DNA from: Heterohyrax brucei
Lineage: Eukaryota; Chordata; Mammalia; Hyracoidea; Procaviidae
Direction: 5' to 3'
Assembly (NCBI GenBank): GCA_028571685.1
Contig: CM053146.1
Location: 109,901,431-109,965,430 of the forward strand
DNA length: 64,000 bases
Shown here: positions 44,641 through 56,500 of the stretch, piece after piece
How the letters are laid out: every line of letters starts with the position of its first letter
Numbering within the stretch: the stretch's first letter is position 1
The notes under the pieces: generated by a model
The model's database searches: none
What the model was told of the DNA's origin: nothing
Seen by the model: only the letters and a program-made list of their open reading frames with translations
Made by a program: the position numbers and the translations under genes

Positions 44641-47600
44641 GTCAGAAGTTCTCTCTAACAAAAGTTTCATGGTTTAATTTATGAGGTTTTTAGTGTTAAG
44701 TAAAATATAAAACAAAGAATAGGGTTTTCACTGTTTAAATAATGAAATTTTCTTTGACTTCTCAGTGAAGGATTAATTTGTTCTTCATGTAACCTGCCTC
44801 AAGGACAAATGATTTGGCCTCTCCTTAGAGTAAGATTTCTGAGGCAAAAACCAAGCCACAGGCTTTAAAAGAGAAAAGAAAGAAAAAGAAAAAGCTAAAG
44901 TTTTTACTTTAAAATCACTGGTTAAGGAACTTTATGATGACATCCTGTCAACCTGTGGTGAACTTCTGACAGTGCTAAAACTTTGTGAAAAGTTATAGAT
45001 TTTTTTTATAAAAGAGAGTGCTAAAAAGTTTTATTGATAATTTGTATGGCACAGATTAAAATCAAAAAGAAGTGCCTGATTCTCACTGGATTAAAATTTA
45101 TGTTAATTATTCCTCTTATGTTTTTGCCTAATATTATATAACAAATAAATGATATTATGTCTTAATTTTATTGCTATTTCCTACTTGCTAATTTGACTAC
45201 AACTTTATTTTTTAAATTCAGCATCATCAAAGGCGATACTCGACTGGGGAATTTGAATTATTTAGCTATGAAGTTACATTTATACTGTTCAAGTATTTAG
45301 ACACTTGATAACCTTAGCATGTGTAATGTTGGTATATGCTGACTATGTATGTGGTATTATATCTCAGATTTATCACATATGATGTTTGAAGTATGATCAT
45401 ATTTTAAAATATTATCACAGTCTTTTTTTAATAAATTTCTTTTTTTTTTGGCCCTTACATTTTGCTCATAATTAGCTTCTATCAAGTCTTTTCATTGTTA
45501 AGAGTATTTATTTTTACAAATTTTTGTGAATTAATCACAGCCATCTGCAGATAAATTTCTCCTCTGCTGATTTTCTGAAAATGTTTGGCAAGAATATCTC
45601 CATGAAAGATGTGTTATAACGGACTTGTGGAAAAGACTGTGAATTGAGAGTTCCAAAGGCTGATTCAGAATCACATGAAAAGGAAAATAACTCCATAAGA
45701 CTGAGTGAGTGAAAGAATACCATGAGTTTTACGTGGGAATATTGCTGATGTTTTAAGATCCTACTCCCTGCATGTAAGAAACCATTTTCTTTTCTCCTAA
45801 ATTATTCAACTAAAAGATTTAGATAGTGTAACTCTCCAACTTAGAAATTCCTATGGGTAAACTTAGCAAACTTGTAACTATAATAACCAGAGAAATGTCT
45901 GAAATCCGAGCTATAATTTTACAAATTGGAATAACATAGATTTTCTATTGTATCAAGAAACAGTTTATGCCTGAACAGATAAGTATTTCTGTGTTTATTT
46001 TAGTACACAAACTGAAGTTTTACAAAATGCAGTTGCTGCTACAGCACGTGACAGTTAATCACACTGCTTCTGCATAAACAAATGCCTCATGAGATTTGTT
46101 TCCATAATCAAAAATTCTATTATAAGGTCTAAAGTGGAAACCATAGAAGATGTACGTAATTCTTAAGTCTAGGTTGCTGATTTCATGAAAGTTGGAGTAA
46201 CCCACACAGGTACTGCCTTTGGGTGTCCTTTTGAACTTCAAGCTTTGAGAAAAAACTGGCTTTTGAAGCCACTTTGAGTCAAACAGTGGTCCAAATAAAC
46301 TAGTGGGGTTTTTTTGAAGAATTCAATCTCTTTTGTGAAACTGACTCCAAAAATCAGACTGAGAACTATGTTTATGGCAAATCAATAAATAGTTTCATCA
46401 GTCTTTAAGACAATATTGTATGACATACTTGTCTAATGTTTATAATCAAATTCTCACCTGCTTACTCTATGGAAATTTATGTATCTTTAAAAAAACAGGT
46501 TCTCAGAAGAGATTGGCCTCATATCTCAGACTCCATCGTGTCTTAGGTTCCACTTCTGCTTCTGAGACAGTGACCCATATGAGTTAATAGCTAAACCAAG
46601 GAAAGGCAGCTTACCCTTAGGAAGAACACTTAGCGTGTTTTACAGAAATTAACTGAGGACCTCCAAAAGGATTGGCCCATCCTGTATTATCTTGCCAATC
46701 ATTAGTTCTCCAATGAAAACTTGTTTGTCACATGTAAGTTATTCTGTACCTGTTGTTTTCTGTAGACGAACTTTGTGTGCTGCTTATAGATATGAGTATG
46801 TGTTTCGTGTGATAGATCCAACTATACTAACTTAGGTGATCCCTTTCTGATTGACAGTAGACTTATGTGGACAATCTCTTGTTTAGATTCCTCACAAGCA
46901 TGTGGATAGTACACTTTTAAGAACTTTGAGATTGCCTTTAGCTGTTTATAATGGGGATGCTGGTAGGTGCTGGAAAGGTAGGGTTGGATTGTTGCACATT
47001 ACATAACAAGAGTCAGAGGCGATCTCATTGGTACAACACTTGGGAGGGGTAGGTCATTTCTAAGAGCTTATGTTCCTACTTAGGATATGGATAAATCAAA
47101 AAAGTCTTTGGGAGGTTTTTCAATCACTGTGGGACAAATGACAGATTGAGCTGCTGGTGAGATGGAGGTACAGTAGTGATCTCTGACCTCTTGTGGTAGG
47201 CTGACATAAGACAGCAAAATATTCTTTTTATTAGCCCAAGAAATAGTCTATGCCGTACAATTAGAGGGCAAGCTACTAACATCCTTACAAACACCAGATT
47301 TGTTTGGTTTGTTACCATTAAAAATAGGTGCAGGGATTGGATTTCTTGATAATATTCTTAGTCTACATACTGATAATATTCATTTATTGCCTTACACATA
47401 CACACACACACGGAGTAAAAAGGTTTCAGGCTACAACACTGATGTACATTGAGTCTGCTCACTCCAACAACACAGTTGGTAAAAACATTGCTCTTAGTTA
47501 ATAAACTGGTAAAGAACCAGATGGTATCCAGTGGAAAACTAGCACCTTGAGTTTAAAGAGCCTGCAATTTCTTCCATCTGGGAGTCAACAAAGCCCAGGT

Positions 47601-48332
47601 ACTAATTATCGATGTGTTGTCTCCAATCCAGAAGGAAAAATTATTTAGAAAATGATGCTGTCCTTGAACATAGAATGTGTGACCCAGCTAGAGCTGGACT
47701 CACAATGACACATCAGCTAGGCCCTTAGGTTTAAAGATAATAGCTAAGATAATTATGAAAAATATATATTTTAGGGAAGTTTTCACATAAGCCATTCAAG
47801 CAGAACACAAAAGACTTTCTACTCTTTTGCTATTGACATTTAATAAATAGAAAATTTAGACCAATGAAGATTCTCCTGTCATTACTGAAATCTGCACCAA
47901 TGAACAGAAAGGAAATTCCTAACAGCTGAGTATCGCCAGCTTTTATTTGCTGATATTTACTGCACATTAGACCCAAATTGCTGTCAGAATATACATTTTT
48001 GATGCCTTAGTGTGGCCCTATTTACTATACTGGTTGTCTGTCTCTAGACTAGGAAAATACCTGGGGGCTCAGAGAGTCCCAGGCACAACTGGCTAACAAC
48101 ATATAAGAGCCAGGTAAGAGAATATCTCCCATCAATTGCACTTATTAAGCCCCTGTAGTCACCATCCTTTTATTGCTTATTTTCAGACCTTACCTTTTTA
48201 ATCTTCTTGTTAAGTTTGTTTCCTCCAGATTACAATAATTCCAAGTCAAATTTATGCTTATGCAAGATTTCCAACCTATCCTTCAAAGGCAAACAAGATG
48301 TTAAAAGAGCTAGCAAGGGACTTCTGCTCAGC
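44641..48332. other. AT-rich intergenic DNA, unassigned
   Basis: There is no recognisable exon, SINE or LINE over about 3.7 kb, unusual for this window. Parts (46470-47400) have the look of decayed ERV internal sequence, but no motif supports this. A short (ca)n lies near 47396-47411. Confidence 0.35.
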
Positions 48333-48342
48333 TAGACAGAAA

Positions 48343-48511
48343 CATTCTGGTGGTGTAATAGTTAAGTGCTACTTCTGCTAACCAAAAGGTCAGCAGTTCA
48401 GATCTACCAGACACTCCTTAGGAATGCCATAGAGCAGTTCTATTCCATTTTGTAGGGTCACTGTGAGTCAGAATCAACTTGATGGCAGTGGATTTAGTCT
48501 TTTTTGTTGTT
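48343..48511 (+). mobile_element. AfroSINE with 10-bp TSD
   Basis: Full-length sense copy. Exact duplication tagacagaaa at 48333-48342 and 48512-48521. Confidence 0.9.
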
Positions 48512-48613
48512 TAGACAGAAATAATGCCCCGACTCAGCGTGAAGAAGTTAGACGAGACCTCCATCCATGTTCCCATAAAGAATTATTAGCATAAAATCTC
48601 TTGAGTGAGAGTA

Positions 48614-48770
48614 AGACAGAATAGATAGCTGGTAAAGGGAAAAACCTGTGACCTCCTTGCTGCCCAACACAGATACAGAGACAACAGATGAAGAAACTGC
48701 TGAATGCTAGGAAAACCTGAAGGAAGACAAGCCCTGGAGTTGTCTTCCCCCCATCCATTATGATTAACCG
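48614..48770 (+). repeat. 145-bp repeated segment, copy 2 (possible ERV LTR piece)
   Basis: Counterpart of 42690-42841, about 5.8 kb away in the same orientation, again followed directly by AfroSINE sequence. Confidence 0.6.
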
Positions 48771-48780
48771 TGATCCCAGG

Positions 48781-48906
48781 TCTGCAAGGCTGGCAGTTCA
48801 AACCCACCAGCCACTCCTTGGAAACCTTGTAGGGCAGTTCTGCTCTGTCCTATAAGGTTGCTATGAGTTGGAATCAACTTGACAGCAGCAAGTTTAGTTT
48901 TGGTTT
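48781..48906 (+). mobile_element. AfroSINE, head missing
   Basis: Sense copy from aaggctggcagttcaaaccc to tggaatcaacttgacagcag. Confidence 0.82.
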
Positions 48907-48950
48907 GGGTATTGATAAAAACTGTTTAAAATTCACTTTTCATTTATTAG

Positions 48951-49090
48951 AAAACCCTGGTGGCAAAAGATTAGTACTTCAAATCACCCAGGCCTCTTGG
49001 AAACTTTATGGGGTGGTTCTACTCTGTCCCATAGGGTCCCTATGGGTCAGAATCAACTGGAAAGCAGTGGGTTGGGGTATTTGGGGTTTT
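48951..49090 (+). mobile_element. AfroSINE, internally deleted
   Basis: Starts aaaaccctggtggcaaaaga and lacks most of the stretch between box A and box B. The 3' half is intact. It lies about 210 bp upstream of the presumed AOX4 start site. Confidence 0.82.
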
Positions 49091-49171
49091 ATGCATTAGT
49101 CCCTGGCTTTAAACACTTTCCCGTGCCAAAGCAGTCTTGTAATTCACAGGGAACAAAAGAAGACACTGAGC

Positions 49172-49300
49172 TGACTCAAATGTTGGGAAGAGAGAGCCAG
49201 ATGGGTGCCAAGAGCTGGTGGGATGGAGAGCAGGCAGGCTCATGTTGTTGCACGCCTCCAGTTATTTGGCTATAAATCACCTGTGTCAGTCTGCTGCTGC
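49172..49300 (+). promoter_or_regulatory. AOX4: Presumed AOX4 core promoter
   Basis: A TATA-like gctataaatc (TATAAA at 49271-49276) lies 138 bp upstream of the AOX4 ATG. That would place transcription start near 49300 and give a 5' UTR of about 110 nt. A palindromic AP-1-like tgactca is at 49172-49178. No CpG island is present. Assignment rests on position and motif only. Confidence 0.45.
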
Positions 49301-49408
49301 TAGCTTGGGATTACCCAGGGCCAGTAGAAATCTGATTGCTCTGATATATATATATCTGTCTTTTAAAAAAAGCATTCAACCCCTGTGGAGGTGCTTTTTC
49401 CTGGAAGG

Positions 49409-49462
49409 ATGCCTTCCCTTTCCAAACCTGATGAACTGATTTTCTTTGTGAATGGAAGAAAG
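49409..49462 (+). CDS. AOX4: AOX4 exon 1, coding part
   Basis: The ATG is followed by 18 codons, [18 protein letters not shown], with donor aaag|gtaagt. This ATG is chosen because family members begin M-P-...-DELIFFVNG at the same distance from the first splice site. The context ctggaaggATGcc has G at -3 by one base but is not an ideal Kozak match. Confidence 0.92.
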
Positions 49463-50521
49463 GTAAGTCTATGATATGATTCATATGAATTTTACAATAC
49501 CAATGACAAAAGCCAAGCTAATATATACACATATATATATATATATATATTGTTTAACTGTGATCTGGTTTCTTATTTCTTTAATCTCCTTTTGCTATCT
49601 TTTTCAAGTGGTAGGTAGTGGTGTGAACTTGAATGAGTGTTAGTTCAAGGTTTGGTGTAAAATGATTGAACTGCAGAGACTTGCTTACTGTTTATGTTTC
49701 TTTTGGAATCAGTAATAAACTCTTAATATGTTATATCATGATGGGTGTGAATGTGGGACATAGATGTGAAAAGCCAAGTATGTTTACCTGGGTTCATCAA
49801 TGCTGTTTTAACAGAAGCCCTATATACAGGACTTTGACGACGATAACAGCGAAGCACGTGTAAACGATTTTGTTTTCCCTCAATAAATTCCCTCAGGCTG
49901 ATCAGGTAACCTAGAGACTGAAGCGTCTCTAGCCTGAGTAAAGCACTCAGTAGGCCACCTTCTCCACTGCAGATGTTGTCATCGCTGGGTGTCATCAAGT
50001 CAGTTCTAGCCGTTAGTGATGCCCAACAGAATGAACCTTGGCCCAGTGCTGAACCATCCGCACGACTGTTACTACGTTTGAGCCTGTCGTTGCAGCCGCT
50101 ACGTCAATCCATCTCTTTTTCTGTTCACCCTCTACCCTGTCATCGAGTCAATTCTGATCCATAGCAACTCTAAGGACAGAGTAGAACTGCCACAGAGTTT
50201 CCAAGAAATATCAGACAGATTTGAACTGTGAACTTGTGATTAGCAGTCAAAGCTCATAACTACTATGCCAACAGGGTTTCCTGTCCCAGTGCTCAGTTGC
50301 CAACCAAAAGGTCAGTGGTTCAAACCCACTAGCTGCTCTGTGGAAGAAAGATGTGGCAGTCTTCTTCTGTCAGATTACAGCCTTGAAAACCTAGTGAGGC
50401 AGTTCTCCTCGGTCCTGGAGGGTCGCTATGAATCAGAATCAGCTACTTGACAATGGTTTTTTTTTCTTTAATTTTTTAACCGTTTGGTTTTAGACATAGA
50501 GATGTATACTTGAAATATATA

Positions 50522-50556
<35 letters not shown>

Positions 50557-53500
50557 TGTATGTGTGTGTATTTTTTATTTACACAAGTAGTATTATGCTA
50601 AGATTCCTTTTGTGTCTTTCTTTTCTTATTTGGCACTAAATTTGAGATCTAGCCATGTTGCCTTTTGAAAACCTGGTTAATTACTTCTAAATGCACATTC
50701 CCCAGAGTGTACATACCCTTCATTATACTTACCCAGTACCTGAGCGACGCACAGGTAAGATGCTTCCAGTTCCCCACTAGCCCGAGAGATTCTACAAGAA
50801 CAGCCTACAATGTGCCTTGCTGTTGACGCTGACAAGGGAGCCTCCCGGGGAATCACCCATACTTCATTTGAGCCGCTTCTGCTTTCCCCTGGTGTGTTGG
50901 CCCCTCCCGGAGGGAAAACAGGAGGGGCTCCCTGACGATGTGCTGAATGGGTAGCAAAGGTAGAGAAGAGCAATTTTTGTTTTAAGAAATCTCTAAATGA
51001 TTTTTTTTGTGGCTATGGCCATGAGTTTAACTGAATTTGTTTCAGGATATGTGTATCTCTTGCCATCTGAGTGCTTTCCTCCTAAGTCTAAGGAAAAACA
51101 ATCCAGAATTTACAATTATCACGTGTTCTGGAAACTTCAGAAGCATTGGATTCATGCTTTAAAATTTCTTCAGAATTCTGCTTCCAAACATTAGAGAGGT
51201 TTTCTGTGTTATTTTTTCCCCTGTGAAGCTGCCACCTGTTAAAAACAACAGATAGAATTGCTATAACACATTGATATAGTCCTTGTATAATTCTGTCTCT
51301 CACTTCACACTGCAGGTTACAGAGCCAAATGCCGACCCAGAAGCAAACCTGCTCTTCTACCTGAGGCGAGTCCGTATCCTTTGACTGCTGTTGATCTGGA
51401 TTGGGTGACAGAAAGCAAATGTACTGCAGACTTCCCAAAAAAGTCACTCTGTATTTGCTTTAAGTAAATGATATCCTGTTCGATTTGTAGAATCTCTAAC
51501 TGAATGTCAGAGAATGCTTCTAAAAGTGATCGATTTATCTCTTTTATTACTTTTTTCCCTTTTGAGCAAAATCAGAATTGTCCAGTGAGCCAGGAGTACG
51601 CTAACTTTCGAAATAGCTTTGCAACTTTTGGTCACTCTGATAATGCTGTTATATTCAAGAGAGTTGATCTAAAAATGGCAAGCCAACTTTTGTTCAGCCC
51701 AGACGTTCAGTAATGCCTGACACCTGTCAGGCTGACACCGGTTTTCCGCGACGGCACCCTTACAAGAAAAAACAAAGTTTTATAAATGCCTTTCAGCATT
51801 CCAAAGCAGAGCTAACACGTCTGCGACTCTCTACCTCTGATCTTGGCCTTTGTTCACTCCTTAGTCCTCCCAGACCTTCAACAGACCTCCAGTAAACATT
51901 TGTTCAAGCAGAATTCACTGAGTGTAGGTGTGACTGTAAAGGGATAAAACTCTAACAAGGGAGTGATTTTGGTGGTGGTTACATGAAGCTGTACGTGGCA
52001 TAAAGTTGCCTGCAGCTACACACTAACACAAGTAAGGACCACATAAAGATGGTGACACCTAAGTTCTATAGTCTAAACCAGTTCCTGTTGTGTCTACTAC
52101 AGTTGAAGTCCACCCCAAGTGCGTGACAGTAGAACTATGCTCCACGGCGATTTCAGTGGCTGCTTTCTCTGAAGTAGATTGGCAGCCCTTTCTCTCAAGT
52201 TGCCTCCGAATAGACTTCAACCTCCAACCTTCAGTTTAGCAGCTAAGAGTGTAACCCATTTTTACCACTCCGTATTGTACCGATGTCCATTTTCTGGTTT
52301 TGATATGGAATGTCACTACTGGAGAAAGCAAAACAAGCCGGGCAAAGGGTACATGATACACTGTACACTAATTTTGCAACTTCCTATGAGTCTAAAATTG
52401 TTTTGAAAGAATAATTTAAAGTATATATTGAGCATCTACCATGTCAAAAAAAACCCCACTGTCACCAAGTCAATTCTCACTCATAGTGACCCTATAGGAC
52501 AGAGCAGAACTGCCCCATAGAGTTTCTAAAGAGCACCTGATGGATTTGAACTACCAGACTTTTTGGTTAGCAGCTTAGCGCTAACCACTGTGGAACCAGG
52601 GTATTGTGCTAAGTTCTGGAGGTCACTGGTGAACAAAACAATCCTATTCCCTCTCTCTCCTCACTTATACCCACACTCACTGTTATCAAGTTCAGTCTGA
52701 GTCATAGTAACTTAGCAGACAGAGTATAACTGCCCCACAGAGTTTCCAGAGAGCTCCTGGAAGATGTGAACTGCCAGTCTTCTGGTTAGCAGCCATAGCA
52801 CTTAACCACTACACCACCCAAATTTTCCTCACTTACACAGATCTCTAAAATCGCTGCCACATTTCTCCCTGCTCTCTCCTGGCCAAAAGTATTCAGTAGT
52901 CTGTATCTGATGCTTCACTTTCTCTCTGGACTCCACCTCTCACTATTCTACCACTTACAATCTAGTTTTCTACCCTAGTATTTTCCTGCTCTTACTGGCT
53001 CTGCCTCCCAAAGGCACTGGGCTTATAGCTATAAAACAGGCCAAGTCACCCTCACTGGTACTACTATATCCCCCAGTCACCCAACTTCAAATTCTCACTA
53101 TTAGTCAGTCAATACTATCGCTTATCTTTTCTAAACCTACAAGACAGTTTATCATGTTTTCCCTAGATACCACAAATGAGGAAATTGAGCTATATTAAGT
53201 TGAAGGGAAAAATTCACTGACTCCTAAATAAGCATGCCCAAAACCAGCCTTATGGAAAACAACCCCAACCTCCTGTTTTCCACAGCTGCTCACTCTGTGT
53301 ATGAGCCTTTGTGGTGCAGGGATTAAAAGCACCGCTAACCAAAGGTTCAGCAGTTCAAATCCACCAGCAGCACCTTGGAAACCTTGTGGGGGCATTCTAT
53401 TCTATCCTATATGGTCACTGTGAGTCAGAAACAGCTCGATGGCAAAGAGTTTTGTTTTGTTTTGTTTTAGAATGTCATTAATAAAGAGTCCTGACGGCAG

Positions 53501-56500
53501 AACAGTTAAGATCTTGGCTACTAATTAAAAGGTTGGTGGTGTGAACCCTGCCAGTGTCCCTGAAAGAGAAAGATCTGAAGATCCTCCACTTCCAAGATTA
53601 CAGAGTAGAAAATCCTATGGGACATTTCTACTGTGTCACATGGGATCACTGTGAGTCAAAATCACCTACACAGTCCCTAGCGACAACAATGTTATAATTA
53701 AGTAGTTCTGGGTATGTAAGACTTTCCCGGGACTTCCACACCACCACCTTTGATTACAGAGCCGTAAGTCTGAGACAGGCCCTGCTGTCTCTCTAGCGGA
53801 TGATTGTGATGAACAGCCAGCCAAGCAGTGAGGATACGTAGACAGCCACAGATCTCCAGCCAAAGGTGTCACCCTACATGACCAAAGCGACACTGACCTA
53901 CTTTTATAGATTCCCATGGCCCCTTGCCAAGCCAAGCCAAGTGCTGTCGAGTCGGATCCGACTCATGGTGATCCTAGGCACCCCTTCCAAGGTATGAATT
54001 TATACTTAAATTTATATTCACAGTTTTCTTTTCTTTTCTTTTCTTTTCCTTAAAGTAGGTCCTTAATATTACAAAAATTTCAGACTCCTATAAAATCCCA
54101 GTTTGCTGCTGACTTGGGGCCTTATTTATACATCATCCCCAGAGTGAGACATTGTCACACAAAGAGCAAAATTTGTTTTGGAAGCATTCTCACCTGCCTT
54201 CCTCCATTCTACTCTTTCCCTTCAGTCACCCTACCCACGCTGGTGGCCCTGCCTAGATCTGCGGGGGCATGATCACCTATCTCTTGTTCCTTAATACTTC
54301 TAAGCTTGATTCTAAGCAGTCTCATCAGCAGAACCAGATAATCCACCACAAAGAGTGAATGGCCCACAGCCACTTGAAGCAAGGAGGGCGCAGCATCATA
54401 GAGTGGCTTAAATTATTTCCCGTAAGATCCTGGCTCAAGGATAAAGAGCTAGTGCAATGTGAGTTTTGGCGGCAAGCCTAAATGCTTGCCCTGCTTTCCA
54501 GCACTCTTCACACCCTTTCCTGTGGCAATTATGCTTCTTGAGATTCTCAAAAGAAGGCATATTTCATTCTGTCAACAAACTGCATCAGGTACCCCAGAGG
54601 TGAGAAGTAAGCTACACAAACCCAGGCTGTTGCCCTCAGTCTAGTGAGGGAGACAGCCAGTGAATAGCCATACACAGCCAGGGTGATGAGTGTCACTTTG
54701 TTGGAGCATGACGGAAAGACACTCAAGAGACTAGGGCTGAGAAAGAGTCCACCTGGCACATGGGAGGCTTTGGGGCCAGGCTATTCCAATCAGCAGTATG
54801 GCAGGCCAGAAGCTAAAAGTAAGAGGAACTGAAAGACATTTCATCTGATGGGGTAGGAGGGTGGGGGTGTAAATGGGAGAATGCAGCAAGAGATGAAGGA
54901 GGAGACTAGATTCTCAAGTCAAAGGACCAGGTCTAACCACAACATCACATCCCCAAGATTTTAATACTCTGCCTAGAACAGAGGGAACAGACGAACTCAC
55001 TCCTCGGGATGACCTGGTTCCCATGTAAATTCCAGGTTCAACAGCACACATTTGTTGTCCTTTTTAGTCTCAGAATGACTTCTTCTGGGAAAACTGTAGG
55101 GCTGTGTATCTTCGAGTCACTAAGAAAGCTCTTTGTACCTCAAGAACAACAACAACAAAATCAAATTTCTGATGTATTGGTCCTATTTGACCCAAGTAGG
55201 GTTGTCAAATTTAACAAATAAAAATATAGTACTTCTAGGTGGATCTAAATTTAAACGTATAGGACATATTATTCTAAAATATTGTTCACTATCTGAAATT
55301 CAGCTTTAACTAGGCAAGACTATATGTTATCCAGCAATGCTACCTAATGAAGAGCTTTTGTGTGTGTCTACAAATGATGGAAATTACTGCTTGAGTCAGG
55401 TGCTTCTAGCAGAGAGTGAGTGGATCAAACTAGGTGTTCGGTGTCTAGACAAAACAGCTGGCCAAATTAATTTTTCACTTTTTTCATTCAAGGGCAGTGC
55501 TAAAACGTGCATCACAGAAATATTTTAATGCCTGACAAAGTGAAAAGTGATCTTCATCTTTGAGTCAGGCAGCACCTAGATTCCTTTATTTGGAAATTTT
55601 AAGACACCAAAGGCACAGACAAAGTGTTTCCTTGCCTTTTATGTCCTATCAAATATAGCACTCTAACTCAGGGAACATTGGTGGCTCAGCGGTAGAATTC
55701 TTACCTCCCATCCGGGAGACCCAGTTTGATTCCCAGTCAATGTACTTCATGTAAACCCACCACCTGTCTGTCGCTGGTGGTTTTGTATGTCACTATGATA
55801 ATGCCCAGGACTCAGCAGAGCTAGGATAGGCCCACCTGTTCCTCAAGTAAGTGATTCTGATGAACAGCCAACAAAGGAGTGAATATTTGTGGAGAGTCAC
55901 AAATTTTCTGCCCGAGCTGCTTCCACACAACCATAGCAGCACTAACGTACTTCACTTTCACAGGTTCCCGTGGCCCCCTGTCAGACTAAGACAGAGGAGG
56001 AAGAAAGGCCTGGTAACCAGCTACCAAAAGTCATCCATTGAAAACCCTAAAACCCTAAATGGGTAAAAAACAGTGTAATCTGCTCCGATCATGAGGTTGG
56101 CACAGAACTGTCATGAGTCAGAGGCCAACTCAATAGCAGCTGACAGCTCAGGCTTTACCCAGTGACTCAGCCCTCTAACTGAAGGTGGAGAACTTGACTT
56201 GCCAGAGCAGTCTTGAATCCTCAGACAACCTAGTTGGCCTAGCCTGGGAACAAAAGCATTGAGGAGGCTTATGTGCAACCTTCTGGGCCTCTGCAGAGAA
56301 TTTCCCAGCTCTTTGCTGGGAACCAGGATGGTCTCAACCCTGTATTACTTCTCTATTCCCATCAATTTGCAAGATAAAAATCTGTCTTAACCTCTGCCCA
56401 AGCCAGTTATAACCTCCACTCATGAAATCATTTGAACTTCACTGAGGTGAAGTCCCGAGTAAATTCCAGTAGATTCTTATAGAGCTTCAAGGAGGAAGTT

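Noticed and set aside
44641-48332. ERV gag/pol/env internal region
   Set aside because: The flanking related segments make a provirus possible, but I could not point to any protease, reverse transcriptase or envelope motif, so it is left unassigned.
50525-50570. Possible functional Z-DNA element from the GT repeat
   Set aside because: It is an ordinary mammalian microsatellite; there is no evidence of a role.
55675-55743. Functional tRNA-Gly gene
   Set aside because: Anticodon stem is broken and the sequence continues into a SINE body, so it is a SINE head or pseudogene.
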